A stretch of 34,795 nt of DNA, taken from an uncultured Bacteroidales bacterium (GTDB lineage Bacteria; Bacteroidota; Bacteroidia; Bacteroidales; Bacteroidaceae). The notes beneath the pieces are model-generated. The model was not told the DNA's origin and made no database searches. It saw only the letters and a program-made list of their open reading frames with translations. This document shows positions 9,556 to 18,062 of this stretch, piece after piece (within the stretch, counting starts at the first letter, position 1; each line of letters starts with the position of its first letter). The position numbers were made by a program, and so were the translations under genes. The stretch lies in contig CAMYYY010000029.1 in NCBI GenBank assembly GCA_947303715.1, positions 1-34,795 of the forward strand, written 5' to 3'.

Positions 9556-10665
9556 ATGAAGAATAGTCATTTTGTGTTGTTGGCGACAGTGTTACTGTTG
9601 ACGGGCTGCACGAAGGAAGGCAACACCATCTATAGGCTCGACCCGAACGAGGAGGTAGCGAGCACCACGCCGCTGGTGACAGTCGTCTACGATGCCGATG
9701 CACTGGGCGACAATTCATATAATGATTTGATCTACAATGGTGTAGAAAGAATAGCTCAGGAGTTGGGGCTGCGTACAATGCAACAATCGCCACGAACGTA
9801 CGAGGAGGGCCTGCAGTATCTGGAGCTGATGTTCCGACAGATGGAAACGGCACAGGATTCGGTGCGTCGCCTGCTGGTGGTGGCCTCGCCCGGCTACGAT
9901 GACTTCATCCGCGGGAACAACAGACGTTTGGAAGCGAATCCATTCGCCGACCTGCTTTACTTGGAGACGCGCACGCCATTGGAGGGCAAGGGCTCGACGC
10001 TTTTCCTGACCTATTACGGCGCGATGTACGAGGGTGGCAGGATAGAGGCCGCCGTGGAAAGGACAAATGCCCTTCTGATAGGTGCCAACCGTCAGACACC
10101 GGCCATCACAGATGCTATGCAGGGTTATAACGACGGCTTCCAAGCCGGTCTGAAACTGCTGACGGAGAAACAGGCCAGCCGGAATCATCTGTCCTCGACC
10201 TACCTCGACGAGACGGGCGCAGGTGGCTTTAGCGTGGCCGACACAACAGCCTTAAGACTGCTGCGACAATGGTGTAACGAGGACATTACAACAATAGTAC
10301 CCGTATGCGGTGGTGCATCGAACACGTTCTCCCGCATAATTAACTCGACGCTGGAGGCGATGAATATCATAGGCATCGATATCTTCTACGACAATTACTT
10401 CTCTTCATATTCAATAGTGAAGCATATCGACCAAGCTATTGAACAATGTATTCGACATTGGGTTAACAACTGGGCGATGCCCAAGCATCAGTTGCTTGGA
10501 CTGGCAGATGGTTATACGGAAGTAATTTTGAACCCGGACATGGACATCTATATCTGGACACCTTCAGGATATGAGGGAGAGACGGTACCACGCCTGACGA
10601 TGGAAATGAAACAGGAAATGCACGAAGAAGCCGTGAGAAAGGAGGAAGAGCGTGAGAAGAAGTAA
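9556..10665 (+). CDS. BMP/PnrA-like type I periplasmic-binding lipoprotein, 369 aa
   Basis: This is a lipoprotein (LLLTGC, then TKEGN) whose mature part resembles the basic membrane protein / PnrA family of nucleoside-binding lipoproteins. After a first strand (LVTVVYDADAL) comes GDNSYNDLIYNGVERIAQEL, matching the D-x-S-F/Y-N ... G family signature. Near the C-terminus LLGLADGYTEVIL matches the G-x-x-D-G segment. The tail is a charged helix (EAVRKEEEREKK). No permease or ATPase gene is nearby, so transport is not supported; a sensing or scavenging lipoprotein is more likely. Its last codons overlap the next gene, which also carries a type I binding fold, suggesting the two work together. The ligand cannot be read from sequence. 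Confidence 0.65.
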   Translation: MKNSHFVLLATVLLLTGCTKEGNTIYRLDPNEEVASTTPLVTVVYDADALGDNSYNDLIYNGVERIAQELGLRTMQQSPRTYEEGLQYLELMFRQMETAQDSVRRLLVVASPGYDDFIRGNNRRLEANPFADLLYLETRTPLEGKGSTLFLTYYGAMYEGGRIEAAVERTNALLIGANRQTPAITDAMQGYNDGFQAGLKLLTEKQASRNHLSSTYLDETGAGGFSVADTTALRLLRQWCNEDITTIVPVCGGASNTFSRIINSTLEAMNIIGIDIFYDNYFSSYSIVKHIDQAIEQCIRHWVNNWAMPKHQLLGLADGYTEVILNPDMDIYIWTPSGYEGETVPRLTMEMKQEMHEEAVRKEEEREKK

Positions 10666-13015
10666 GATGTCTGATGGAAGGTGGAAGATGCTGCTGTGCG
10701 CGTCATGCATGATGCTGCTTATAGGCTGCAGGCAGGGGGATGACACCATCGTCTATCAACAGTCGCGGCGATGGGTGGAGAAGACGGTGGCCGTGGTGGC
10801 ACCGACGAGTGCCGATGTGGCTACAAAGGCACGGTTTGAAAGGACGGCACAGTGGTTCCTCGACAACCTGCACCAGGCACAGCTGCACGACACACTGTGT
10901 ATTGAGCTGAAGTTGGAATGGCATGACGAGCTGACGGAAGACCTCGCACGGCTCGGCGAGACATTGGCTGACCGGGAAGACGTGCTTGCAGTCATCGGTC
11001 CCTTCGGCAACGACGGAGTGGCGCAACTGGCTCCAGCCTGTCAGCAGACCCACAAGCCCGTCATCGCACCGACGGCCACCAGTGAGGACGTAATCCGCCG
11101 CTTCGCCGTAGGCACGGCGGGTGTGGCCAATAAGGAGCCGTTCCTCTGGTCGCTGACCGAAACCGACATCACCTTCTGCGAGGTTTTGATGAGCATGTAT
11201 GCCTCGTATGTCAAAAGCCAAGATTACGACCTTGAGACCAGCACCCCTGCAGCCTTGTTCTCGCCTAACGACAATTATGGGCGTACGTTTTTCGACTGGG
11301 GACCCTATCAGGCTGAAGAAATGGGCATACCATTCTCGCACAACGACCAATATACCGACGATGCCGACCTACGACGTCGCATGAAAGACTACCTGGATGA
11401 GCTGAGCGAGTTGCCCGGCTTCGGTAGTCTCAACATAGGCAGCTTCTGTGTCATCGAAAACACGCAGCAGCTCTACGACATTGCCCGTGTGCGCATGGAA
11501 TGGTGGGACATCGACCCCGACGAACCGATGGAAGTAGAAGGGAAAGTGGAGATGCAACAGATCTTAGAATTTTGGGGACGCACCTATTTCGCCTACAACA
11601 ACCTGACGCAGGAAAGCCTGGATGCCCTTGGTCAGAAGGGAGCCGACATCCTGCAGTATTATCAAGGTTTCTCACCATATGCCGACCCTACAACGGGTTT
11701 CGAAAAGAGCTACGAGGTGAAGTTTGGCACCAAGCCCACCCTTGCCGAGTGTAAGTTCTACGATGCTCTGATGCTGGCCGCTTTTGCAGCTTCGTATGCT
11801 GAGCACCAAGGTTCTGTGGTCGGCGATGCTATCAACAACGATCTTAACAAGGCCATCATTGCCATTACCACCCCACAGGCTCAGCAACTCAGCGGTGCCG
11901 CATGGAGCGCCACGTCGATGGAACTCTACCTGTATGCCTTAGAGCAGGGACAACTGATGGACTTCAAGGGTGCCTCGGGTGATATCCGTTTCGACAGCGA
12001 AACTTTTACCTCGTCGATTCACACCACCTACGTACACTGGCAAATCAAAGACGGCAAACTCACCCACCAGAACTACCTGAGCAGCGACGGTAGCCATAGG
12101 ACAGGCTCTGCGATGGCAGCTTGGAGTTGGTTGGTGGAGAACGCAGAGGAAGCCTTTGCTAATGAAGCAGAGAACAAGGATGTCGGCATTACATATCCAG
12201 CTCTCTCAGCCCAGTATGCCGTATTGGTGCAGGGCAGCAACGGTTGGAACAACTACCGACATCAGGCCGACGTGCTCAACATTTACCAAATGCTCAAAAA
12301 GAACGGCTATGACGATGAGCACATTATTCTTATTATTGACAAGGTTCTGGGCACAGACTCGAAGAACCCCGAACCGAATATAATTCGTGCAGAGGATGAC
12401 GGCACCAATTTATTAAGTGGCTGTGTCGTAGACTATGACAATGCAGATATTATGCCTGACGACATCTGCAACATCCTGCTCGGCGTTAAGACGGACAAGA
12501 CGCCAATCGTGCTGCCAAAGGATGCGGAACAGAACGTGCTACTCTTCTGGAGTGGTCACGGCCATAACCGTGCTGGCAATGGTACCGACGAACTGGCATG
12601 GCGTAATGCCGACACAGGCCATGGCATGACGGCCAATCTCCTGCGCCAGACCATCAGCCAGATGCAGCAGCAGGGGCATTATCGTAAGATGCTCGTCCTC
12701 ACGGAGCCATGTTTCTCTGAGGCCGTTATTACACCTTTGGTAGGTATTCCTGGCGTATTGGCTATGTCAAGTGCCGGCACCTACGAACAGTCGTTTGCCG
12801 ACAACTGGAGCTCAGAACTTGGTGTGTGGCGCTGCGACCGTTTCAGCCATAACCTTGTCACCCATCTCACGGCCTCGCCCTCAACAACCTACCGAGACCT
12901 CTATCTCTACTGCGCCCAGCACACCTTAGGTTCGCATGTCCATATCGTGAACTCCGCCCATTTCGGCAATCTCTATACTACTGGCCCGCAGGAATTCTTT
13001 GAAATTGCTAAATGA
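10652..13015 (+). CDS. Lipoprotein fusing a type I periplasmic binding domain to a C13 legumain-like cysteine protease, 787 aa
   Basis: The signal peptide ends in LLIGC (Cys26). Residues about 40-500 look like a Peripla_BP_6 (Leu/Ile/Val-binding-type) receptor: strand VAVVAPTSAD, then LAVIGPFGNDGVAQLAP and KPVIAPTATSED, both classical for the fold. From residue 522 the protein changes to a C13 (legumain/GPI8) domain: YAVLVQGSNGWNNYRHQADV, LFWSGHGHN (His636) and LVLTEPCFSE (Cys687). In human legumain the catalytic pair is His148/Cys189, and Arg44, His45 and Glu187 line or border the S1 pocket for Asn. The matching residues here, R536/H537 and E685, are present, so an active asparaginyl-type protease is predicted by inference. 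The start is GTG at 10652, overlapping the previous gene, with AAAGGAGG at 10638-10645; ATG at 10667 is an alternative. It is the last gene of the operon. Confidence 0.85.
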   Translation: MRRSKMSDGRWKMLLCASCMMLLIGCRQGDDTIVYQQSRRWVEKTVAVVAPTSADVATKARFERTAQWFLDNLHQAQLHDTLCIELKLEWHDELTEDLARLGETLADREDVLAVIGPFGNDGVAQLAPACQQTHKPVIAPTATSEDVIRRFAVGTAGVANKEPFLWSLTETDITFCEVLMSMYASYVKSQDYDLETSTPAALFSPNDNYGRTFFDWGPYQAEEMGIPFSHNDQYTDDADLRRRMKDYLDELSELPGFGSLNIGSFCVIENTQQLYDIARVRMEWWDIDPDEPMEVEGKVEMQQILEFWGRTYFAYNNLTQESLDALGQKGADILQYYQGFSPYADPTTGFEKSYEVKFGTKPTLAECKFYDALMLAAFAASYAEHQGSVVGDAINNDLNKAIIAITTPQAQQLSGAAWSATSMELYLYALEQGQLMDFKGASGDIRFDSETFTSSIHTTYVHWQIKDGKLTHQNYLSSDGSHRTGSAMAAWSWLVENAEEAFANEAENKDVGITYPALSAQYAVLVQGSNGWNNYRHQADVLNIYQMLKKNGYDDEHIILIIDKVLGTDSKNPEPNIIRAEDDGTNLLSGCVVDYDNADIMPDDICNILLGVKTDKTPIVLPKDAEQNVLLFWSGHGHNRAGNGTDELAWRNADTGHGMTANLLRQTISQMQQQGHYRKMLVLTEPCFSEAVITPLVGIPGVLAMSSAGTYEQSFADNWSSELGVWRCDRFSHNLVTHLTASPSTTYRDLYLYCAQHTLGSHVHIVNSAHFGNLYTTGPQEFFEIAK

Positions 13016-13230
13016 TAAACCGAAATGCCGTTGCGATAAGTTAGCGGAGGCAATCCTCTGGTAACATGTTTCACAAAGAACTTGCTCTTTCGAATTCAAC
13101 AAGCAAATGTCAAATATGTCAAAATGATTCGGGTAATACAAACTGGACGAATGATGGCGTTGGTGCCATTGAGATGAGTAATCGTCGGTTCTGACGATTG
13201 CTTCCAGATTTATCCGCTTACTGCTGGCTG
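13016..13230. other. Convergent intergenic region
   Basis: This lies between the ends of the protease gene (+) and the DUF6377 gene (-). Two short inverted repeats are visible, ATGGC...GCCAT (about 13153-13170) and AATCGTC...GACGATT (about 13180-13199). Neither has a T-run behind it, so they are at best weak terminators. Confidence 0.35.
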
Positions 13231-14931
13231 TTATTTCGCAAGTTGGCCGATGGTCATGATGTCACGCTCGAAGGTGTCGGGGGTGAGGGCGTGATTTTTT
13301 ATGCGGTGCTTGTAGTTGTAGATGGTTTGGGTGGAGTAGTGGAGGAAGCGGGCTATCTCTCCCACGTCGTTCATGCCCAGACGGATGAGGGCGATGATGC
13401 GCTGCTCGGTGCAGAGACTTCCTCCCTCGCGCGGGTAGCGCTGCGAGGGCTCCAGGAGGGCATTTAGGTCGTCGACAAAAGTGGGGTAGAGCGAGAGGAA
13501 TGTCTTGTCGAACTCGCGGAAGACGGCCTCGAAGTCGTCGGAGTGGGGGCGTGAGGTCTGGGCAAGCAAATCGTCGTACTGACGTGCACGGAGCTTGCGG
13601 TTAACGGCCTTGCGGAAGTCCTCCAGCTTGTTGGCGTATGTGGAGCTGGCGGTGATGAGGTAGGTGATGTAGTACTCGCGGACGCGGCCGGCATCGTCGA
13701 GCCGTTGGTTGGCCTCGGCAAGGCGGTCGATGGTGGCATGCAGTTCATGGCGGGCTGCCGTGAGACGGCGATGGGCACGGAAGAGTTGCGCCAAGCCGCA
13801 AAGCACCACGACCAGCGTGGCCCCAAGGGCAAGGATGAGACGGAGACGGAAGCGCTCGTGGCGGCGCAGCTGCTGCAGATAGCTTTCCTTGATGACACGA
13901 TAGATTCCCGTCACCTCGGTGAAGTGGAAGCGGGAGTCGAGCAGCTCGGCATCCTCGATGGCGGCGGTAGCGTAGCGATAGGCTCGATTGTAGTCGCCCT
14001 CGGCATACATGAGGCGTGAGAGGGCGAGGAGCGATTCGTTCTCGCGCACTCCATAGCGGACGTCCATATCGGCGCTGGCGGCAAGGTTGGTGAGTGCCAG
14101 AGCGGTGTCGCCTTTGTCGAGATAGAGGCGTGCACGGCTCATGGCATTGAGGCCATACATGCGTGTGCCGGGTTCATCGTCCTCGTAGAGGGGGAGCAGC
14201 AGGCTGAGGGCTTCGTCGTACTGCCCTTGTGCCTGGAGGCTGAACGCCTTTTCCTTCTTCCAGAATCCGCTCTCGGGAGGGAAAATCTGCATCAGCGTGT
14301 CGCGATAGAGGAGCGTGAGGCGGTTCAAGCGTGCCGACTGCTCTTTGTTGCCGGCATAGTAGGAGCGCATGTGCTCATACAGGCCAATCATGGCCCAACA
14401 GTAGGTGGGGCGATGTTCGGGCAGCCAGTCGGCCACGCTGCGGAGTTGTACCAGACGGGGTGTTTCGGTGAACATGCCGGCATTGGAACATGCCCGGAGG
14501 ATGCGGATGTCGGATTCTTGCCGACGATAGGTGTCTCCTATTCGATTAGCGGACTCGCGGCTCTGCAGGGCGTAGGCAAGTGCCGAGTCGCACTGGAGCG
14601 TCATGTATTCGTCGGAAATCTGGAGGCTGAGGCTGTAGCGGGCTGAGTCGCCAGGTGTCAGTCGGAGGGCGTGTTTCAGGGAGTCGACGTACGTCAGACG
14701 GCGGTAGATGTACTCGCTCTTATGGGCAAGGTCCTTGTCGAGGGTGACGAGCAGACGCTCCAGTTCCATGTCGGATCGGGAGCGACAGGAGATAAGGAGG
14801 AGGGAAAAGAAGAAGACCCACCCCCAACCACTCCAGTGAAGGAGGGGGGAGGTTGGCACGCAATTCTTGAACGAAGTGAGGCCTTCCCCCTTATGGGGGA
14901 GCGGGGAGAGGGGCTTTCTTTTCTTGCTCAT
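13231..14931 (-). CDS. DUF6377-type TPR/transmembrane/HTH regulator, 566 aa, with repeat-derived N-terminus
   Basis: This protein spans the inner membrane and probably senses periplasmic signals. Residues 38-49 form a hydrophobic segment ending LLISC, a lipobox-like site (Cys49). Helical TPR-like repeats follow to about residue 350, then a clear TM helix (about 360-382), a coiled-coil-like helix and, at 509-548, a segment reading EQRIIALIRLGMNDVGEIAR and YSTQTIYNYKHRIKN. That is the DUF6377 C-terminus, which looks like a LuxR-type helix-turn-helix. The ATG abuts the stop codon of the upstream lipoprotein gene with no gap, so the pair is co-translated. Residues about 6-38 (PLSPLPHKGEG..., TSPLLHWSGWGW) are translated from palindromic C-rich repeats and are not a normal signal peptide n-region. 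DNA binding by this family is inferred, not shown. Confidence 0.8.
   Translation of the reverse strand: MSKKRKPLSPLPHKGEGLTSFKNCVPTSPLLHWSGWGWVFFFSLLLISCRSRSDMELERLLVTLDKDLAHKSEYIYRRLTYVDSLKHALRLTPGDSARYSLSLQISDEYMTLQCDSALAYALQSRESANRIGDTYRRQESDIRILRACSNAGMFTETPRLVQLRSVADWLPEHRPTYCWAMIGLYEHMRSYYAGNKEQSARLNRLTLLYRDTLMQIFPPESGFWKKEKAFSLQAQGQYDEALSLLLPLYEDDEPGTRMYGLNAMSRARLYLDKGDTALALTNLAASADMDVRYGVRENESLLALSRLMYAEGDYNRAYRYATAAIEDAELLDSRFHFTEVTGIYRVIKESYLQQLRRHERFRLRLILALGATLVVVLCGLAQLFRAHRRLTAARHELHATIDRLAEANQRLDDAGRVREYYITYLITASSTYANKLEDFRKAVNRKLRARQYDDLLAQTSRPHSDDFEAVFREFDKTFLSLYPTFVDDLNALLEPSQRYPREGGSLCTEQRIIALIRLGMNDVGEIARFLHYSTQTIYNYKHRIKNHALTPDTFERDIMTIGQLAK
14816..14922. repeat. C-rich palindromic repeat pair inside the 5' end of the DUF6377 gene
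   Basis: Two hairpins lie side by side. CCAACC...GGTTGG (14824-14856) encloses CACTCC-AGTGAA-GGAG. CCCCC-TTAT-GGGGG (14886-14899) has further C/G-rich flanks. Such sequences, which translate to peptides like SPLPHKGEG, are common intergenic palindromes in Bacteroidetes genomes. Similar ones occur here at 20172-20196 and 34528-34543. This copy lies within an open frame. Confidence 0.6.
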
Positions 14932-17493
14932 TTATCGAAGTTGTTTCTGTCCGTTCTGGATGTAGATGCCGCGAGCGGAGGGGTAGAGGATGCGCTGGCC
15001 GGAGAGGTTGTAAAGGATGCTCTTGCCCTGTTCCTTGGTGAGCGGGAGGGCCTTGATGCCCGTCGGTGTGCCGAAGGGGATGCGGACGAAGAGGTCGTTG
15101 GTGACGTTGTCGGCCGAGCCTACGTAGTTGAATGCCATGCTGCCCACAACGGCATCCACCAGGACGTCGAGGTCAAGTCCGGCTTCGGCGAAGCCATCCT
15201 TCAGCATTGGGGTGATAAGGGAGGGCAGGGTGTTCAGCCCATCGAGGATACCCTCAACGCCAGCATGGAACTCGTCCACCAGCTGCTGCGACTGCTTCAG
15301 GTGCTCGTTGCCCTCGGCGAAGGTGGTGATCAGCTTGGTCAGCGGGGGGATGATGGTGCTGTTCACGAGGTCGGCCATCTGCTTCGGCTCGGAGGGGAGG
15401 ACGAAGAACATGTTCTTGTCGAAGAGGTCAATAGCCGGGTCATAATCGAAGATGAAGTTCTTCTTGAGGAAGCCGTCGATGAGTTCCCAGTTCTGGACGC
15501 AGAACGAATCGACGTATTCGCTCATGCGGTACTTAGTGCGATAGTAGGCGTAGTCCTCGAACGTCAGTCCCTCCTTGTCGGACAGGTTGGTGGTGAGGTG
15601 GGTCTCGATGTTGAGGCCGTCGTCGGTGATGCCGATGAGTCGCCAGGGGCAGTCGAAGGAGGTCACGCCGCCAGTGGCTATCTGCCAGAGGGGAGTGCCG
15701 TCGGCGGTGTAGATGCAGGCGATGTCGCTGGCTGAAAGGTCGCTGGTGAAGAGGGCAGTGATGCCGCACTCGGCGAGGGCATCCTGGATGTCGTATGTGT
15801 TCAGTTCGTATTCGACGGGTTCGGCAATGGCCGTGGTGTCGCCGAGGATAGAGCCAAGCAGCCCAGTCTCCTCAGGCTTGTTAACGAGGGTGCCCAAACG
15901 ATCGTAGCCGTCGAAGGGGGCACCGACGAGGTGGTACATCATGGCCACCACATGGCGGCCTGAGGCAAAGGCTGCATTCGAGACCTTTTTCATCCAAGCG
16001 ACCGTGGCGGGGGTGAGGAAGCCCAGGTGGCTGTCGATGGCGAGGACGGCAATCTCGTCGGTGACGTAGGAGATGTAGGAGAGGCTACCTTCGTCCTTCG
16101 AGACGGCATCGGCGAAGCCCAGTTGGTCGTAGATGGCGGCAAATTCGTAGGCCGTGACCGTAGCCGTGGGCGCTGTTTCATCGCCGTTGAAGCGGCTGGC
16201 GTCGGGGTTGTCAATGTCCTGTGTGCCAGGGATGACGCAGACCTTGATGCCCGCTTCGGTGAGGGGCTTCAGCAGCGAGGCCAGATACTCGTGACCCTCC
16301 TTCTCGCCGCTCTTCGTCAGGCCGCCGGCAATCAGCAGGGCAGCGGGGCGGTAGGCGAGGGCAGAGTCCACGATGGCCTTCATGATTTCACCCGACTCCA
16401 GGAAGAGCGATGCCGTCAGGCCGCGCGACAGCTCGTAGGTCTTGCCCAGGCTATTGGTGGCGGGTGAGAGCACGGCAGGCTCGCTGATGACCATCAGCTT
16501 CGTCTCAGCAGCCAGAGCCATGTCCTTGTAGTTGCCGACGGTGAACGTCACCTCGTCACAGCCGTCGATGGGCGCACCGTTCGAGCGGAGGGCGCGGACG
16601 TGGTAGACACCCGGCTCAAGGGCACCGGCATCGAACGTGCCGCTGTTGAAACGGCCTTCCTCCACCACCGTGTGGGCTGCCAGCATGGGCAGGAGGGCGG
16701 CTTGCTTATAAATGACCACCATGGCCTGCTGCGGCAGGTTGGCGTAGTTGATGGCGACGCTCTCGCCGGCTGTTGATACCGTCAGCGCGGGCTCGTGGGT
16801 GACGGGCGTGCCGCCCTCGAGCACCACGACTGTGGTCTTGAACTCGGGCATCTCGGTGTTGAACTCGCCGTCGCCCGGCTTAACCTTCACCTGCTCGGTG
16901 CTGACGCGGAAAAGGTCGCTGCCCTGGGCGTCGCTCAGACGGCCGGCATAGCTGTCGATGGCGTCGGGGTTGTCCTCATCCGACTCGATGGAGCCGATGA
17001 TGTAGTCTAGCTCATAGCTGCCAGCCACGCCGTCGTTGAGCACGGTGAAACGGAAGACGATGGAGTCGCACCCACCGGCATCGGAGCCCTGGATGCTGCG
17101 GCGGTTGACGTGAGCCGTGCGGAAGGCCAGCCATTCAAAGCCCTCCTTGGGGTTCGACTCGTTGTAGAGCTCCGAGAGTACGAGGCTATAGACCATGGGT
17201 GCTGCCATGTTGAGTTCCTCATTCAGCGAATTCTTCAGTCCCTCGCGGGCAAACTGCTGGTAGGCGCTGTCGCCCACGGTGACGTCCCAGTTGCGGGGCA
17301 CGCGGACAGCAAAGACGGAGAATCCCGTCTGCTCGGCATTGTTGCCGTCGTTGATGCAGACAATACGGCCCTCGTAGGCGGTGTTGGGAGCCACCTCCTT
17401 AGGCGCATAGATGCGGCCGAATTTGTAACACGATACCAAGGCTACGGCGATGAACACAAGGCCGAAGACCAGACGATGTAGATTTTTTTTCAT
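14932..17493 (-). CDS. Lipoprotein with degenerate calcineurin-like phosphoesterase domain, 853 aa
   Basis: Start chosen at ATG 17493, because MKKNLHRLVFGLVF gives a normal signal peptide ending VALVSC (Cys22); an in-frame ATG at 17532 is the alternative. Residues 22-200 form a module shared with the lipoprotein at 29984 (YAPKEV, AVRVP, GCDSI...G-Y-x-x-D-x-I-x-G). An Ig/FN3-like segment follows (about 230-322), then a metallophosphoesterase fold (about 330-620). Every expected metal motif is altered: DxH reads E338-x-A340, GD reads GG (390-391), GNHD reads GTQD (423-426), the mid-domain HH reads Y520-H521, and GHxH reads SDLS (584-587). The C-terminus carries the Prevotella tail YNLSGQR...ARGIYIQNGQK. 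Catalysis as a phosphoesterase is therefore unlikely, and a binding role is more probable. It is first in an operon with the DUF6377 regulator. Confidence 0.8.
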   Translation of the reverse strand: MKKNLHRLVFGLVFIAVALVSCYKFGRIYAPKEVAPNTAYEGRIVCINDGNNAEQTGFSVFAVRVPRNWDVTVGDSAYQQFAREGLKNSLNEELNMAAPMVYSLVLSELYNESNPKEGFEWLAFRTAHVNRRSIQGSDAGGCDSIVFRFTVLNDGVAGSYELDYIIGSIESDEDNPDAIDSYAGRLSDAQGSDLFRVSTEQVKVKPGDGEFNTEMPEFKTTVVVLEGGTPVTHEPALTVSTAGESVAINYANLPQQAMVVIYKQAALLPMLAAHTVVEEGRFNSGTFDAGALEPGVYHVRALRSNGAPIDGCDEVTFTVGNYKDMALAAETKLMVISEPAVLSPATNSLGKTYELSRGLTASLFLESGEIMKAIVDSALAYRPAALLIAGGLTKSGEKEGHEYLASLLKPLTEAGIKVCVIPGTQDIDNPDASRFNGDETAPTATVTAYEFAAIYDQLGFADAVSKDEGSLSYISYVTDEIAVLAIDSHLGFLTPATVAWMKKVSNAAFASGRHVVAMMYHLVGAPFDGYDRLGTLVNKPEETGLLGSILGDTTAIAEPVEYELNTYDIQDALAECGITALFTSDLSASDIACIYTADGTPLWQIATGGVTSFDCPWRLIGITDDGLNIETHLTTNLSDKEGLTFEDYAYYRTKYRMSEYVDSFCVQNWELIDGFLKKNFIFDYDPAIDLFDKNMFFVLPSEPKQMADLVNSTIIPPLTKLITTFAEGNEHLKQSQQLVDEFHAGVEGILDGLNTLPSLITPMLKDGFAEAGLDLDVLVDAVVGSMAFNYVGSADNVTNDLFVRIPFGTPTGIKALPLTKEQGKSILYNLSGQRILYPSARGIYIQNGQKQLR

Positions 17494-17588
17494 AATCCTG
17501 TTTTTTGTTGTTAATACATTCTTATTTTTCATCTACCTTTTTAACGTTTGACGGATATCCTCCCACTATTGCCGCGCGTCATTTTCTG

Positions 17589-17620
17589 CAAAGGTAGGGT
17601 GAACCGAGAGGAAAAGCAAG
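17589..17620 (-). promoter_or_regulatory. Leftward promoter for the pseudo-phosphoesterase operon
   Basis: On the minus strand the -7 element TACCTTTG (17589-17596) is preceded after 20 nt by CTTG (17617-17620), one mismatch from TTTG. Transcription would start near 17582, about 90 nt before the chosen start codon. Confidence 0.6.
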
Positions 17621-17765
17621 AAAAAAACACAGTTTTTTAATGATATTCCCGAGGTGAAAGCTATCAAAAAAGCCTCTTTTGGGAGCAAAAAAAGCCTTTT
17701 ACGCGCTGATTTTAGCGACAAAAATGACCCTCTTTTTTTGTCTATTTTCCCCTTTCCAGCGTTAA

Positions 17766-17828
17766 GGGCTGTATCGTTAGCACAGTGGGCAAACCGCACA
17801 GTGTACTGGGTAAACCGGCCCCGAGGCA
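17766..17828. repeat. 21-bp tandem repeat, locus 2 (3 units)
   Basis: Units 17766-17786, 17787-17807 and 17808-17828 all begin with GGG. The second and third carry GGGCAAACCGCACAG and GGGTAAACCGG, and the first is degenerate (GGGCTGTATCG...CACAG). Period and core match loci 1, 3 and 4. Confidence 0.6.
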
Positions 17829-17856
17829 TGTGTGGCTGCGTTTTTGTCTTTTCCGA

Positions 17857-18032
17857 TGTTCCGCTTTCCGACTTTCCGACCTCCCGACCTCCCTTTCGTG
17901 CACGCGTATATATATTTATTGGAAAAATATAAGGATTATATAATATAATATTTAAATAACATCTTTCCATATAACAAATAATAAAAGGCGCACATGCAGG
18001 AGGCGAAGTCGGAAAGTCGGAAAGTCGGAACA
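17857..18032. repeat. Long inverted repeat with 8-bp units around an AT-rich centre, locus 2
   Basis: The left arm 17857-17893 contains TTTCCGAC-type units, and the right arm 17998-18032 contains the complementary GTCGGAAA units. Over about 35 nt the arms pair with few mismatches. Between them lie the GC-rich marks GTGCACGCG (17899-17907) and GGCGCACATGC (17988-17997 region), and an almost pure A/T stretch (about 17905-17986). The right arm ends 31 nt before the -33 box of the rightward promoter. It could form a cruciform or act as a multi-site operator. Function unknown. Confidence 0.65.
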
Positions 18033-18062
18033 AAAAATTTTTCAGAAAAAATTGCAAAAATA

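Noticed and set aside
9556..13015. ABC-type uptake system
   Set aside because: Two binding-protein folds are present, but no permease or ATPase gene is found in the window, and one fold is fused to a protease.
14671..15735. 354-codon plus-strand frame crossing two minus-strand genes
   Set aside because: It spans the junction of two well-supported genes and shows no domain, signal or start-site evidence.
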